This document shows, piece after piece, positions 50,292 to 61,453 of a stretch of DNA of 64,000 nt. The notes under the pieces were generated by a model that saw nothing but the letters and a program-made list of their open reading frames with translations, was not told the DNA's origin and did not search any database. Origin of the DNA: Pseudomaricurvus sp. HS19 (GTDB taxonomy: Bacteria; Pseudomonadota; Gammaproteobacteria; Pseudomonadales; Cellvibrionaceae); NCBI RefSeq assembly GCF_009857815.1, contig NZ_WVVW01000011.1, positions 1 through 64,000 of the forward strand, read 5' to 3'. Numbering within the stretch: position 1 is the stretch's first letter; each line of letters starts with the position of its first letter. The position numbers and the translations under genes are program-made.

Positions 50292-51494
50292 ATGACTGCA
50301 GAGCTTCCGGTATTTGAGCCGGTCACCAAAGAAGAGGCCTCCCGCATCGGTACTGCGCCGGTGCCTGCGGGGCCCTACTACCAATCAGACTACTTCGACG
50401 CCGAGTGCGAAGCGGTATTTCGCCGCAGCTGGCTGAATGTGGGCCATACCTGTGAATTGCCTGAGCCAGGCGACTATATTGTGCGCGAGCTGGAGGTGGC
50501 GAATGCGTCACTGCTGATTACCCGTAACCGCGATGGTTTGCTCAAGGCTTTCCACAATGCCTGTACCCACCGTGGCACGCAGCTGGTATCCGAGCCCTGC
50601 GGCCGCCGCCAGGTCTTTTCCTGCCCCTACCACATGTGGACCTTCAACAGCGATGGCGAGCTGCGCAACGCGCCGGACTTCGACCAGTTCTACGTCGACA
50701 AGGCCGAGCTGAACCTCAAGCCGGTGGCGGTGGATTCCTGTGGCGGTATGCTGTTCATCAACCTGAATCCAAATCCGGCGCAGAGCTTGCGGGATTACCT
50801 GGGCCCGCTGGCAGATCAGCTGGAGACCCTGCCGTCGGCCAGGGCCACCACCTTCTCGGAATACGTCTACGAGATCGACGCTAACTGGAAGCTCACCTAC
50901 GACAACTTCCAGGAGAACTACCACCTGCGTTTTATTCATCCCAAAACCGGTGCTGCCACGTCCGGTAAGGACAATCCCTTCGGCTACCCGCTGCGCTACG
51001 GTTTTCACGATCCACACCGTACCCAGACCATCTGGTCCAACCCGCAGCCGCAGATCCAGCCGTTCCAGATGCTGGCCTTTGGCAAGGGCATGCAGTTCGC
51101 CATGCAGGACGGCCTGGTTGGCAGTGAGCAGAGCAAGGAGTACTACGCGGTATTCCCCAACCTGTTTATCCTGGGTTCTCCAATGCAGCCTTTCTCGCAC
51201 ACGGTCTACCCCATCAGTGCCACCAAATCCCGCGGGGTGATCCGCATCTACTGGGTGGGTGAAGACGATTGCGCCAGCCGCCGCTTTGCCCGCGAGTACG
51301 CCATGGGACTGGCACGGGATATCCACAGTGAAGACCGCGCGGTGATCGAGGCGGGTCAGCGTGGTTTGAACAGCGGCGCCCTGACCCATATTCATTTCCA
51401 GGCGCAGGAGGTGCTCTGCCGTCACCTGTTTAATATGGTGGATGAGCGTGTGCAGGCCTACCGCGCTGAGCGGCAGACAGGAGGTGCACAATGA
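50292..51494 (+). CDS. Rieske non-haem iron oxygenase, alpha subunit-like
   Basis: A 400-residue aromatic-ring-hydroxylating-type oxygenase. The Rieske domain has C91-x-H93 and C111-x2-H114 (CTHRG; CPYHMW). The SRPBCC catalytic domain has the mononuclear iron motif YDNFQENYHLRFIHP with His211 and His216 and bridging Asp204. Similar enzymes demethylate or hydroxylate quaternary amines, aromatic acids and other small molecules; the substrate is not readable. No dedicated reductase or beta subunit follows, but the reductase at 47367 is nearby. The gene overlaps the next one by ATGA. The 26-bp palindrome upstream suggests substrate-responsive control. Confidence 0.92.
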   Translation: MTAELPVFEPVTKEEASRIGTAPVPAGPYYQSDYFDAECEAVFRRSWLNVGHTCELPEPGDYIVRELEVANASLLITRNRDGLLKAFHNACTHRGTQLVSEPCGRRQVFSCPYHMWTFNSDGELRNAPDFDQFYVDKAELNLKPVAVDSCGGMLFINLNPNPAQSLRDYLGPLADQLETLPSARATTFSEYVYEIDANWKLTYDNFQENYHLRFIHPKTGAATSGKDNPFGYPLRYGFHDPHRTQTIWSNPQPQIQPFQMLAFGKGMQFAMQDGLVGSEQSKEYYAVFPNLFILGSPMQPFSHTVYPISATKSRGVIRIYWVGEDDCASRRFAREYAMGLARDIHSEDRAVIEAGQRGLNSGALTHIHFQAQEVLCRHLFNMVDERVQAYRAERQTGGAQ

Positions 51495-51838
51495 ACGCAG
51501 CCAATCGTTTACCGGCAGCCTTTGCCGAGCTGGAACCGTTTGTTGATCAGTGGTGTCTGGCTACGTCCAATGAGCGCACCACGGCGCGTCGTAACAGCAC
51601 GCCGGAAGAGCGTGAAGCGTTTTTCAATGCTGGCAAGGTGATTGCCGCCGATGCGTTGCAGTTACTGGACCAGAAGCCGTTGGATCAGCTGGATGACAAA
51701 GAGCAGTGTCTGATGAGTCTGCTGTTGAGTCTGGCCCATGTGTCGCTGGCGGTGGAGATTCAGGGAGGGGATGAGGCACGGCATGCGCTGGCGTCGCAGC
51801 ACATGCCGATTACGCGGTCGCCTTCGAATCCCCGGTAG
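51491..51838 (+). CDS. Small protein co-translated with Rieske oxygenase
   Basis: A 115-residue soluble, mostly helical acidic protein that I do not recognise. It begins MNAANRLPAAFAELEPFVDQ, contains WCLATSNERTTARRNSTPEE (about 21-40) and a leucine-rich central helix region (QCLMSLLLSLAHVSLAVEIQ, about 72-91). Its ATG overlaps the oxygenase stop by four bases, which implies tight stoichiometry and a shared role, perhaps as a small accessory to the oxygenase. An intrinsic terminator follows at 51870-51891. No signal peptide. Confidence 0.75.
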   Translation: MNAANRLPAAFAELEPFVDQWCLATSNERTTARRNSTPEEREAFFNAGKVIAADALQLLDQKPLDQLDDKEQCLMSLLLSLAHVSLAVEIQGGDEARHALASQHMPITRSPSNPR

Positions 51839-51869
51839 GTGTTGTACTTCTTACGTACTATTTTGAGAG

Positions 51870-51891
51870 CGGGCCATATAGGGCCCGTTTT
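51870..51891 (+). terminator. Rho-independent terminator of the oxygenase operon
   Basis: CGGGCC-ATATAG-GGCCCG is a perfect 6-bp stem followed by TTTTCATTT, 31 bases after the stop of the small partner gene. Classical intrinsic terminator for the plus strand. Confidence 0.85.
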
Positions 51892-51905
51892 CATTTCTGG
51901 TGTTT

Positions 51906-52142
51906 GAGTGAATTTGGGTTTTGGTTTTCGCTCTTCTGAGCGAGTCACTTTTCTTTTGTACACCCAAAAGAAATACCGATACAGCGGGCACACGTGAGTA
52001 ACCAAAAGAAAACGGTGCCCGGTTCGCTGGTCAGCTGGTAAAAAGCACCAGCTGACTTCCCTCTCTCCGGGCTGTCTGCGAGGGCCGGCCTGATGGGCCC
52101 TCCTGGCCCAACAGACCTGAAGCGCACGTCCATGTGCGCTTC
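51906..52142 (-). repeat. Modular hairpin repeat, copy C (inverted)
   Basis: Copy of the family in the minus orientation. Read on the minus strand: GAAGCGCAC/GTGCGCTTC with loop ATGGAC (52142-52119); GTCAGCTGGT/ACCAGCTGAC with loop GCTTTTT (52056-52030); an 8-bp TTTCTTTT/AAAAGAAA hairpin (51973-51950); CGCTC/GAGCG (51942-51929); AATTCACTC end (51914-51906). The CGCTC/GAGCG stem is a compensated change from CGCCC/GGGCG in the other copies. The 786-base gap 51839-52624 holds this copy, copy D, the palindromic element at 52231-52303 and the terminator, but no real gene. Confidence 0.8.
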
Positions 52143-52230
52143 TCCCCCACAGCCAGCCCTCCGTTCGGCAGCTCGCACGGGTTTCGAGTCCGTGCCAAAT
52201 CGAAGTCCGGTTAAAAACATTGCTAAATCT

Positions 52231-52303
52231 CCGTCATTCCCGCGCAGGCGGGAATCCAATATATGCTGGGCTTTCTGGACTCCCGTCTGCGCGGGAGTGA
52301 CGG
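52231..52303. repeat. GC-rich palindromic intergenic element
   Basis: Two near-inverse ends, CCGTCATTCCCGCGCAGGCG and its imperfect mirror CTGCGCGGGAGTGACGG, enclose a 17-base centre, giving a 73-base hairpin. It belongs to the general class of CGTCATTCCCGCG-type repetitive palindromes seen in many proteobacterial genomes. It lies exactly between the inverted copy C and direct copy D of the modular repeat. A TATTTTT follows on the right side, so it might also end transcripts. Confidence 0.7.
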
Positions 52304-52348
52304 TATTTTTGCAGCCAGTGTAGTGGGTGTTTTTGTTGAGCCGGGATG

Positions 52349-52593
52349 TGGCACGGATTGGGGCCCTTGGCGTAGCGCGGGGGGGAAGCCGGCCATGGAC
52401 GGCCGGCTTAGCCTTGTTGTGCCAGGGACAGCGCATCAAGGCGACCCCGGAAGCGCGAGGAGCACAGGGAACCGGAAAGCGTGTTTTTGCTTTCCGGCGC
52501 GGAGGTGGGGAAAAGGCTTCTTTTGGTTACTTTTCTTTGCCTAAAGAAAAGTCACTCGCCCAGCAGGGCGAAACAGGCAGCTCAAATGCACTC
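52349..52593 (+). repeat. Modular hairpin repeat, copy D
   Basis: Copy most like B. Hairpins: GCCGGCC/GGCCGGC with loop ATGGAC (52388-52407); CCGGAAAGC/GCTTTCCGG with loop GTGTTTTT (52472-52497); ACTTTTCTTT/AAAGAAAAGT (52529-52552); CGCCC/GGGCG (52557-52570); end AATGCACTC (52585-52593). It ends about 30 bases from the uvrA stop codon. Confidence 0.85.
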
Positions 52594-52624
52594 GAAAAAT
52601 CCAGCCTGCAACCAGGCGTAGCCA

Positions 52625-55447
<2,823 letters not shown>

Positions 55448-55643
55448 AGGTTCCAGCCATCAGGGTAAGAGCAAACGCCCAGTATACGTGCTTTTGAGGG
55501 GTACGGACTACCGCCAGTCCGGTCTGTTGCCGGGGTTCGGCGCTATCGCGGGACGCAGTCAGCTTCTGTTGCGCGTACGGAGTTGGGTGGCAGGGGCACT
55601 GTGACCAGGCCCCTGACGAGGGCAGGTGGCAACGCTGCCCGCA

Positions 55644-56195
55644 TTACGTGGGCGTCGCTTCCAGTTGGCTGAGGATGGTGTCGCTCAGGCGCTTTAGCAG
55701 CTGCTTTTGGCTCTCAATTGCGGCGTCGAAACCGTCCCCGGTCAGGGCTTCCTGCAGCTGCACATGTTGTTGTTGGCGGCGGCCGTTCTGGCGGTCCAGC
55801 AGTTCCCAGCTGGCCACCAGTATGACGTCGCCGCCGGTGGTGGGGTGCAGTTGGTCGATCCGGATCCGCAGCTGGTAGCGGGGTGGGGCGTCCGTGCCCA
55901 ATCTATCATCGGCGCCCAGTTGGCGGCTGAGGAACAGGGGCAGGCTCTGCGACAGCGGTTCGGCCCATTGGTGATGCCTGGCGATGAGGATTTCGTTGCC
56001 GTCGGTGACCATCACCAGCCCCGGCTGCTGCAGGTAGGCTGCCAGTCGCACCTCTGCCAGCGCCAGGTCCCGGGGCTGCGCCGCGGTGGTGGTGTCGGCG
56101 CGCAGCAGGTAGTAGCGGGTGGCGGGCGCTGACGGGCCATTGAGGCAGCCGCTCAGTAACAGGCAGAGAGCGGCGGTGAGCAGGTGGCGAATCAT
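55644..56195 (-). CDS. pqiC: PqiC-type ABC transport auxiliary lipoprotein
   Basis: A 183-residue outer-membrane-type lipoprotein of the PqiC/YmbA family. Lipobox LLSGC (Cys17) is followed by LNGPSAPATRYYLLRAD; the late part DVILVASWELLDRQNGRRQQ is a typical strand-turn of the domain. PqiC is thought to sit at the outer membrane and contact the PqiB tunnel for lipid transport. It is the third gene of pqiABC and overlaps pqiB by four bases. Sequence and operon order agree. Confidence 0.93.
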   Translation of the reverse strand: MIRHLLTAALCLLLSGCLNGPSAPATRYYLLRADTTTAAQPRDLALAEVRLAAYLQQPGLVMVTDGNEILIARHHQWAEPLSQSLPLFLSRQLGADDRLGTDAPPRYQLRIRIDQLHPTTGGDVILVASWELLDRQNGRRQQQHVQLQEALTGDGFDAAIESQKQLLKRLSDTILSQLEATPT

Positions 56196-57727
56196 TGGCG
56201 GGCCTCCGGCAGGCGGTCTTCCACTTCCGCGGCAGGCAGCAGGTGGGCGCTGTTGTCCAGGGTGTCGCTGAGCTGGCGGATGGAGGTCATGGTGCTGTTC
56301 AGTTCTCCCAGGCTCTGTTGCAGCTGCCCGGGGAGCTGTTGCAGTTGCGGGTTTTGCAGCATCAGTTCGAGGCTGGCCAGGGTGCTGTCCAGACGCTGCA
56401 GGGCGCGGTCGGCTTCGCTGAGGGTGTTTTCCAGCGGCAGTTTATTGAGTTTGTTCAGCAATTGGCTGGCGGAGGCCTGCAATTGGTTGAAGCCACCGGC
56501 TATGGCCGGGATTTGCGGGTATTGCTGAATGGGGGGCAGCGACTGGGCGGGAGCGTCCGGGTGGTAGTCAAGGCTCACCAGCTGGTTGCCGGTAATCAGG
56601 TTGCCGGTTTGCAGGGAGGCGTGCAGGCCGCGTTGTATGGCCGTAGCGAGGGATGTTTTCAGGCGCTCGGCACCGGCAGGGGTGTCTTCCATGGAGAGGC
56701 TGCCGGGGGCGATGGAGATGAGTACCGGGATGGTGATTTTGTCGTCATAGACACCCTTGGCCACCAGCTCCTGCAGCAGGATCTTCTCCACCCTGCCCAC
56801 GGGTATACCGCGGTAGAGGACCGGGGCGCCGGGAGCCAGCCCGCTGACCGATTCGTCGAAGGTCACCACGTAGCGGACGTGCTCGTGGTAATCGCGCCGC
56901 AGCGTGTCTTCCAGTGAACTGTAGAGTTTGAACTCCTCGCCATTGCTGACCACTTCACCCTTGTCCATGCCGGGCGGCACGGCAAAGGATATGCCTCCGG
57001 ACAGCAGGGTATTGAGTGAGCCCACATCCATGTCCAGTCCGCGGGCCGAGGCGCGCACGCTGAGGCCGCTCACGTCCCAGAATCGCACGTTTTCAGTGAC
57101 CAGCTGGTGGTAGGGGGCACGGATAAAAACGTCGTAATGCACCGAAAGATTGGCCGGGTTGAGGGACTGGTTTTCCACGCTGCCGACTTCAAAGCCGTTG
57201 AACAGTACCGGGTCGCCACTGCGCAGGCGGCTGTTGGTGTTGCTGTTGATGGTAAGGCGCAAACCGGGCGCGTTCAGGTCGGTGGGCGGCGGGTTGTCCA
57301 GTCCCTCAAAGCGTTTGCGTGAGCTCTTGTCCTTGCCGGGAGCAACCTTGATAAAGGCGCCGGAAAGCAGGGTATCCAGGCCGCTGACACCACTGGTGCC
57401 GATGCGTGCGCGCTCCACCCAGAAGCGGGTGTCCTCCCGTAGCAGGTGTGCATACTGCCGGTCGAGGCGGGCGTGTACTACTACACCGGCAAGGTCGTCG
57501 CGCAGGGAGAGGCTGTCCACCAGGCCCACGTCCACGCTCAGCAATTTGATGCGGGTTTTGCCGGCCACCAGGTCGTCGGCATTGGCAAACTCGATGGTAA
57601 AGGCCGGTCCCTGGCGCAATTGCTGTTGCAGCAGCAGCCAGATTCCCAGTCCCAGGGCCAGCAGGGGGATAAACCAGATGCGCGAGAAGCGTCGCGGTGG
57701 CCGGATAGTGGCCTGATGTTCAGTCAT
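56192..57727 (-). CDS. pqiB: Intermembrane transport protein PqiB (MCE family)
   Basis: A 511-residue MCE protein. One N-terminal membrane helix (about 15-33; FSRIWFIPLLALGLGIWLLL) anchors it in the inner membrane, followed by three MCE domains (about 40-130, 155-245 and 272-375). MCE motifs such as GPAFTIEFANADDLVAGKTR, GSVENQSLNP and GAPVLYRGIPVGRVEKI are visible. A long C-terminal coiled-coil (about 415-505) is characteristic of PqiB and forms the needle-like tunnel towards the outer membrane. It overlaps both pqiA and pqiC by ATGA, a tight operon. Confidence 0.95.
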   Translation of the reverse strand: MTEHQATIRPPRRFSRIWFIPLLALGLGIWLLLQQQLRQGPAFTIEFANADDLVAGKTRIKLLSVDVGLVDSLSLRDDLAGVVVHARLDRQYAHLLREDTRFWVERARIGTSGVSGLDTLLSGAFIKVAPGKDKSSRKRFEGLDNPPPTDLNAPGLRLTINSNTNSRLRSGDPVLFNGFEVGSVENQSLNPANLSVHYDVFIRAPYHQLVTENVRFWDVSGLSVRASARGLDMDVGSLNTLLSGGISFAVPPGMDKGEVVSNGEEFKLYSSLEDTLRRDYHEHVRYVVTFDESVSGLAPGAPVLYRGIPVGRVEKILLQELVAKGVYDDKITIPVLISIAPGSLSMEDTPAGAERLKTSLATAIQRGLHASLQTGNLITGNQLVSLDYHPDAPAQSLPPIQQYPQIPAIAGGFNQLQASASQLLNKLNKLPLENTLSEADRALQRLDSTLASLELMLQNPQLQQLPGQLQQSLGELNSTMTSIRQLSDTLDNSAHLLPAAEVEDRLPEARQ

Positions 57728-58980
57728 GTAAACGTCCTGTTACGCCACAGCAGGCGAGGGTCAAAGCGCTCGGCGGCCAGCATGGTGACAATGACTACAC
57801 TGGCGAAGGCCAGTGCGCCGACTCCCGCTTCGACCCGCATCAGCCCCTGCAGTTGCACCAGCGCAATCAGGATGGCCACCACATAGATATCCACCATGGA
57901 CCATTTGCCCATGAACTCGGCCACCCGGTAGAGCTGGGTCTGCTGGCGGCGATCCTGCCGTCGGGGTTTTTTCGCCATCCAGCAGAGATAGAACAGGGCC
58001 AACAGCTTAGCCAGCGGCACCACCACGCTGGCACAGAAGATAATAATGGCAACCGGGTAGGAGTGCAGTTCCACCAGCAGCCAGATACCGCCAAGAATGG
58101 TGCTGCTGGTCTCCTGTCCGAACTCGCTGGTAATCATGATGGGGTAGAGGTTGGCAGGAATGTAGAGCAGGCTGGCGGTGACCAGCAACGCCAGTGTGTG
58201 GTTGAGGCAGCGACGGCGGTCGGTGCGATGGCTGCGACTGTGGCAACAGGGGCAGTGGCTGGACTTTTTCAGGTACAGAAAGCCGCAGTGTCGGCAGTGT
58301 TGCAGGGTGTTGATTTCCCTCGGCACGGTCAGTCCCCGCAGGGCAGCGATCTGCCGCCAGCACTGCAGGCGATCAACCCGACTCTGCATGAGGGTAAAGC
58401 AGAGGGTGAATCCCATATAGGCCCAGAAGGCGAGCCCCAGTTGCAGGTCGGCCATGGAATGAAGTTTAACCAGGCTGACCACCAGTCCCAGCAGGAACAC
58501 ATCGGCCATATACCAGCCTTGCAGCAGGAACAGCCAGTGGGCAGCGTCGGTGAGCCAGGGGCTGGGGCGCTGCCGCCACAGGGGCAGGTAAGTGGCCAGG
58601 CTCAGTCCCAGCATCAACAGGGGAATGCCGACGATGGTGGCGCTGACCAGCAGTCCCATCAGGGGCATATTTTGCTGGCTGTAGGACCAGGCGGTGTAGG
58701 GCAGGCTGATCTGGTTGCTGGCGCCGGCAGCGCTGAGGTTCAGGAATGGCAGGCTCAGTGCCAGTAGCAGCAGCACCAGCGAGGTAATCGCGTAGGCCAG
58801 TACCTGCTCGTTGGCGTTGTCGTAGTGCTGGCTCAGGGGGTGGCTGCAACGGGGGCAGATGGCGCGGGCGCCGTGCTGTAGTTGTGGCAGGGTCATGACC
58901 AGGTCACAGGAGGGACAGGCGAGCGGGTTGCCTGCTGGTGCCGGTTGGTTGGCAGATGTGCTGACGCTTCCCTGAGTCAT
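57724..58980 (-). CDS. pqiA: Paraquat-inducible membrane protein PqiA
   Basis: A 418-residue inner-membrane protein with two similar halves. Each half has a CxxC-type zinc ribbon before four membrane helices: CPSCDLVMTLPQLQHGARAI with CPRC near the N-terminus, and CRHCGFLYLKKSSHCPCCHS in the middle (about 223-242). Helix-rich hydrophobic regions surround LLLALSLPFLNLSAAG. PqiA is the presumed inner-membrane partner of PqiB in lipid transport and envelope stress. First gene of the pqiABC operon. The 245 bases upstream (58981-59225), before dinG, hold no supported gene; a 50-codon frame at 58987-59139 is not convincing. Confidence 0.95.
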   Translation of the reverse strand: MTQGSVSTSANQPAPAGNPLACPSCDLVMTLPQLQHGARAICPRCSHPLSQHYDNANEQVLAYAITSLVLLLLALSLPFLNLSAAGASNQISLPYTAWSYSQQNMPLMGLLVSATIVGIPLLMLGLSLATYLPLWRQRPSPWLTDAAHWLFLLQGWYMADVFLLGLVVSLVKLHSMADLQLGLAFWAYMGFTLCFTLMQSRVDRLQCWRQIAALRGLTVPREINTLQHCRHCGFLYLKKSSHCPCCHSRSHRTDRRRCLNHTLALLVTASLLYIPANLYPIMITSEFGQETSSTILGGIWLLVELHSYPVAIIIFCASVVVPLAKLLALFYLCWMAKKPRRQDRRQQTQLYRVAEFMGKWSMVDIYVVAILIALVQLQGLMRVEAGVGALAFASVVIVTMLAAERFDPRLLWRNRTFT

Positions 58981-59225
58981 AGTGTGTCAGCCACAGGAGC
59001 CAGGAGAGGCTGGCGGGTGTTGGCGCAGCCCGTCACCGGTGTGATTGGTCTGCAGCCCGGTGGGCGATGGTTGTCGCCACCGGGACAGTGGATGCTGGCC
59101 GGCAATCAGGTCAAAACGCATGGTTGTTACCTTGGTCATGCTGCCATTGTAGGTGGATGCATGCGCGAGCGAAACTCCGGCGCTTTTTATCAGCGGGTAT
59201 AACGTCGGTGTATCTCAGTGAGTTC

Positions 59226-61355
59226 TCAGTTGCTGATCTGCAGGGCGAAAGGCGGCAGTGAGTTGAGAATGGCCTTGCCATAGCGCTTGGTGACGATGCG
59301 ACGGTCCAGCAGGGTGACGGTGCCGGTGTCGCTCTCAGTGCGCAGCAGCCGGCCGCAGGCCTGCACCAGTCGCACCGAGGCGTCCGGCACGGTGATCTCC
59401 ATAAAGGCGTTGCCGCCACGGGCTTCGATCCACTCCGACAGAGAGGCTTCCACGGGATCATCGGGTACCGCAAAGGGCAGCTTGGCGATCACCACGTGGG
59501 TGCAGTAGTCGCCGGGCAGGTCCACACCCTCGGCAAAACTGGCGAGGCCGAAAATAATGCTGCCCTCGCCGTCGTCAATGCGTTTTTTGTGCTCGTCCAG
59601 CAACGCCTGCTTGGAGCGATCCCCCTGTACCAGCACCAGTTGCTGCCAGTCCCGTGGCAGGCCGTCGTAGACCTCCAGCATCTGTCGTCTTGAAGAGAAC
59701 AGCACCAGGCTGCCGGCGTTGATGTCCAGCAGTTGTGGCAGGGCGTCGATTACCGAGTTGGTGTGGTCGGTGGGGTTGCCGGCATCGATGGCCTGCGGTG
59801 GCACGCTGAGCACACCGGCTTCGCCAAACTGGAAGGGGCTGGGTACCGCTTCGTAGCTGCTGTCGGAAGGGGTGCCGGCGCGCATTTGGAAGCGGTCAAA
59901 GCGCCCCAGTGCGGTGAGGGTGGCGGAGGTGACCACGGCGCCGCAGCACTGGTTCCAGAGACCATATTCCAACGTGCGGGCGGCGAGGATCGGGCTGGAG
60001 CAGACTTCAAAATCCAGGTTGCCCCCCTGTTCCACCAGCGTAAACCAGCGCGCCCGTGGCACGGCGCCTTCGGGGTCAGGGTTGGCGTAGCTGTGCCACA
60101 GTTCGGCGTTGGCTTCGGCGCGGGACTGCCAGGTGCCGATCAGGGGGTAGGCGTTTTCCAGATCCACTTTTGGCACCGGGCAGTGGCTGTCCTCCATGGA
60201 CTCTTCCAGCTCCTTGGTCATCTTGCCCAGCAGCTCAGACAGCCGCTGGAAGGCGCGGAAGATGTCGAGGCTGTGAGCGCGGATGGTCTCCGGCACCACG
60301 CCGTTTTCAAAACGGTAGCGCGGTGTGTGGGCGGTAGTGTCGATACCCTCCGCCAGCGCCTGGAACATGGGGATCACCTTGTCCAGCTCCTGGCGGGCGT
60401 CCAGCAGGGCTGCCGGCAGCTGCTCGCCAAAGCGGTCGATCTGGCCGGCGCCGCTCACCTCTGCCACCAGGTTGGCAGCCGGCTTCTGGCTCTGTTCCAG
60501 CCACTTGCCGGTGGAGAGCAGGCGCGAGTGGTGCGCAAAGTGGTTGAGGGCCTTGTCCGGCAGGTGATGACCTTCGTCGAAAATGTAGATGGTGTCTTCG
60601 GGGGCCGGCAGGATGGCGCCACCACCGAGGGCCAGGTCCGCCAGCACCAGGTCGTGATTGGTGACGATGCAGTCGACACTGCCGAGGTTCTCCCGCGCCT
60701 TCATAAAACTGCAGCTGGAGACGTTGGCGCAGCGGCGGCCGGTGCACTGGCGGTGATCGGTAGTGACCCGCTGCCAGTCCTCGTCTTCCACGCCCTCCGC
60801 CCAGTTGTCGCGATCGCCGTCCCACTTGTTGGCCGCCATGGCTTCCACCATGGTCTGGTAGATCTTCACAGACTCGGCGGTCACCTGCGGGTATTCGTCT
60901 TCGTAGAGGGCCTGGGTGGGATTGGTGGCGAAGTCCACTTCGCTGAGGATGCGGTCCAGCTTTGACAGGCACAGGTAGCGACCGCGGCCCTTGGCCAGTG
61001 ACACCTTGAAATGCAGGCCACTGTGGCGCAGCACTTCGGGAATATCCTTGTTGACGATCTGCTCCTGCAGGGCAACGGTGGCGGTGGAGATGACCACTTT
61101 CTTGCCCAGCGCCTTGGCCACCGGCAGGGTGGCCAGCAGATAGGCGACGGTCTTGCCGGTGCCGGTGCCGGCTTCCACCACGGCCACGTGGCCGCTGGTC
61201 TCGCGCACGCCTTCGTCGTCCAGTTCAATGGAGCCCAGGGTGCGGGCGATATTGGCGATCATCAGCTTCTGGCCCAGGCGCGGCTTGAGACTCTTGTTGT
61301 TGAGAAACTCGCGATAGGCGCCCTGGATGGTTTGCTTGAGATCGTCGGAGAGCAT
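59226..61355 (-). CDS. dinG: ATP-dependent DNA helicase DinG
   Basis: A 709-residue superfamily 2 XPD-like helicase that resolves R-loops and acts in DNA repair. Walker A EAGTGTGKTV (about 61-70), Walker B DEGH in YIFDEGHHLPDKAL, and four Fe-S cysteines (near CLSKLDRIL and in CTGRRCANVSSCSFMKAR) are present; the C-terminal helicase motif GRLLRTESDTGTVTLLDRR is conserved. ATG at 61355 is chosen because it starts like E. coli DinG; an alternative TTG at 61385 would add ten residues and no clear Shine-Dalgarno exists for either. It lies between pgi and pqiA. No SOS box was evident. Confidence 0.94.
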   Translation of the reverse strand: MLSDDLKQTIQGAYREFLNNKSLKPRLGQKLMIANIARTLGSIELDDEGVRETSGHVAVVEAGTGTGKTVAYLLATLPVAKALGKKVVISTATVALQEQIVNKDIPEVLRHSGLHFKVSLAKGRGRYLCLSKLDRILSEVDFATNPTQALYEDEYPQVTAESVKIYQTMVEAMAANKWDGDRDNWAEGVEDEDWQRVTTDHRQCTGRRCANVSSCSFMKARENLGSVDCIVTNHDLVLADLALGGGAILPAPEDTIYIFDEGHHLPDKALNHFAHHSRLLSTGKWLEQSQKPAANLVAEVSGAGQIDRFGEQLPAALLDARQELDKVIPMFQALAEGIDTTAHTPRYRFENGVVPETIRAHSLDIFRAFQRLSELLGKMTKELEESMEDSHCPVPKVDLENAYPLIGTWQSRAEANAELWHSYANPDPEGAVPRARWFTLVEQGGNLDFEVCSSPILAARTLEYGLWNQCCGAVVTSATLTALGRFDRFQMRAGTPSDSSYEAVPSPFQFGEAGVLSVPPQAIDAGNPTDHTNSVIDALPQLLDINAGSLVLFSSRRQMLEVYDGLPRDWQQLVLVQGDRSKQALLDEHKKRIDDGEGSIIFGLASFAEGVDLPGDYCTHVVIAKLPFAVPDDPVEASLSEWIEARGGNAFMEITVPDASVRLVQACGRLLRTESDTGTVTLLDRRIVTKRYGKAILNSLPPFALQISN

Positions 61356-61453
61356 GAAAGGAGAGGTCTTCTGTGTCGCTGGCAAAGGGGCAAGTGTACC
61401 CCGTTTGGCCGGGGTACAGCATCACCAAAAAGTGGGTAATGATCGGCAGCGGG

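Noticed and set aside
55448-55643. Possible SOS (LexA) box upstream of uvrA
   Set aside because: No CTGT-N8-ACAG was found by eye on either strand. A regulator with another consensus cannot be excluded.
58987-59139. 50-codon minus-strand frame just upstream of pqiA, with TACAAT directly before its ATG
   Set aside because: No Shine-Dalgarno, no -35, no recognisable protein features; the -10-like hexamer is probably chance.
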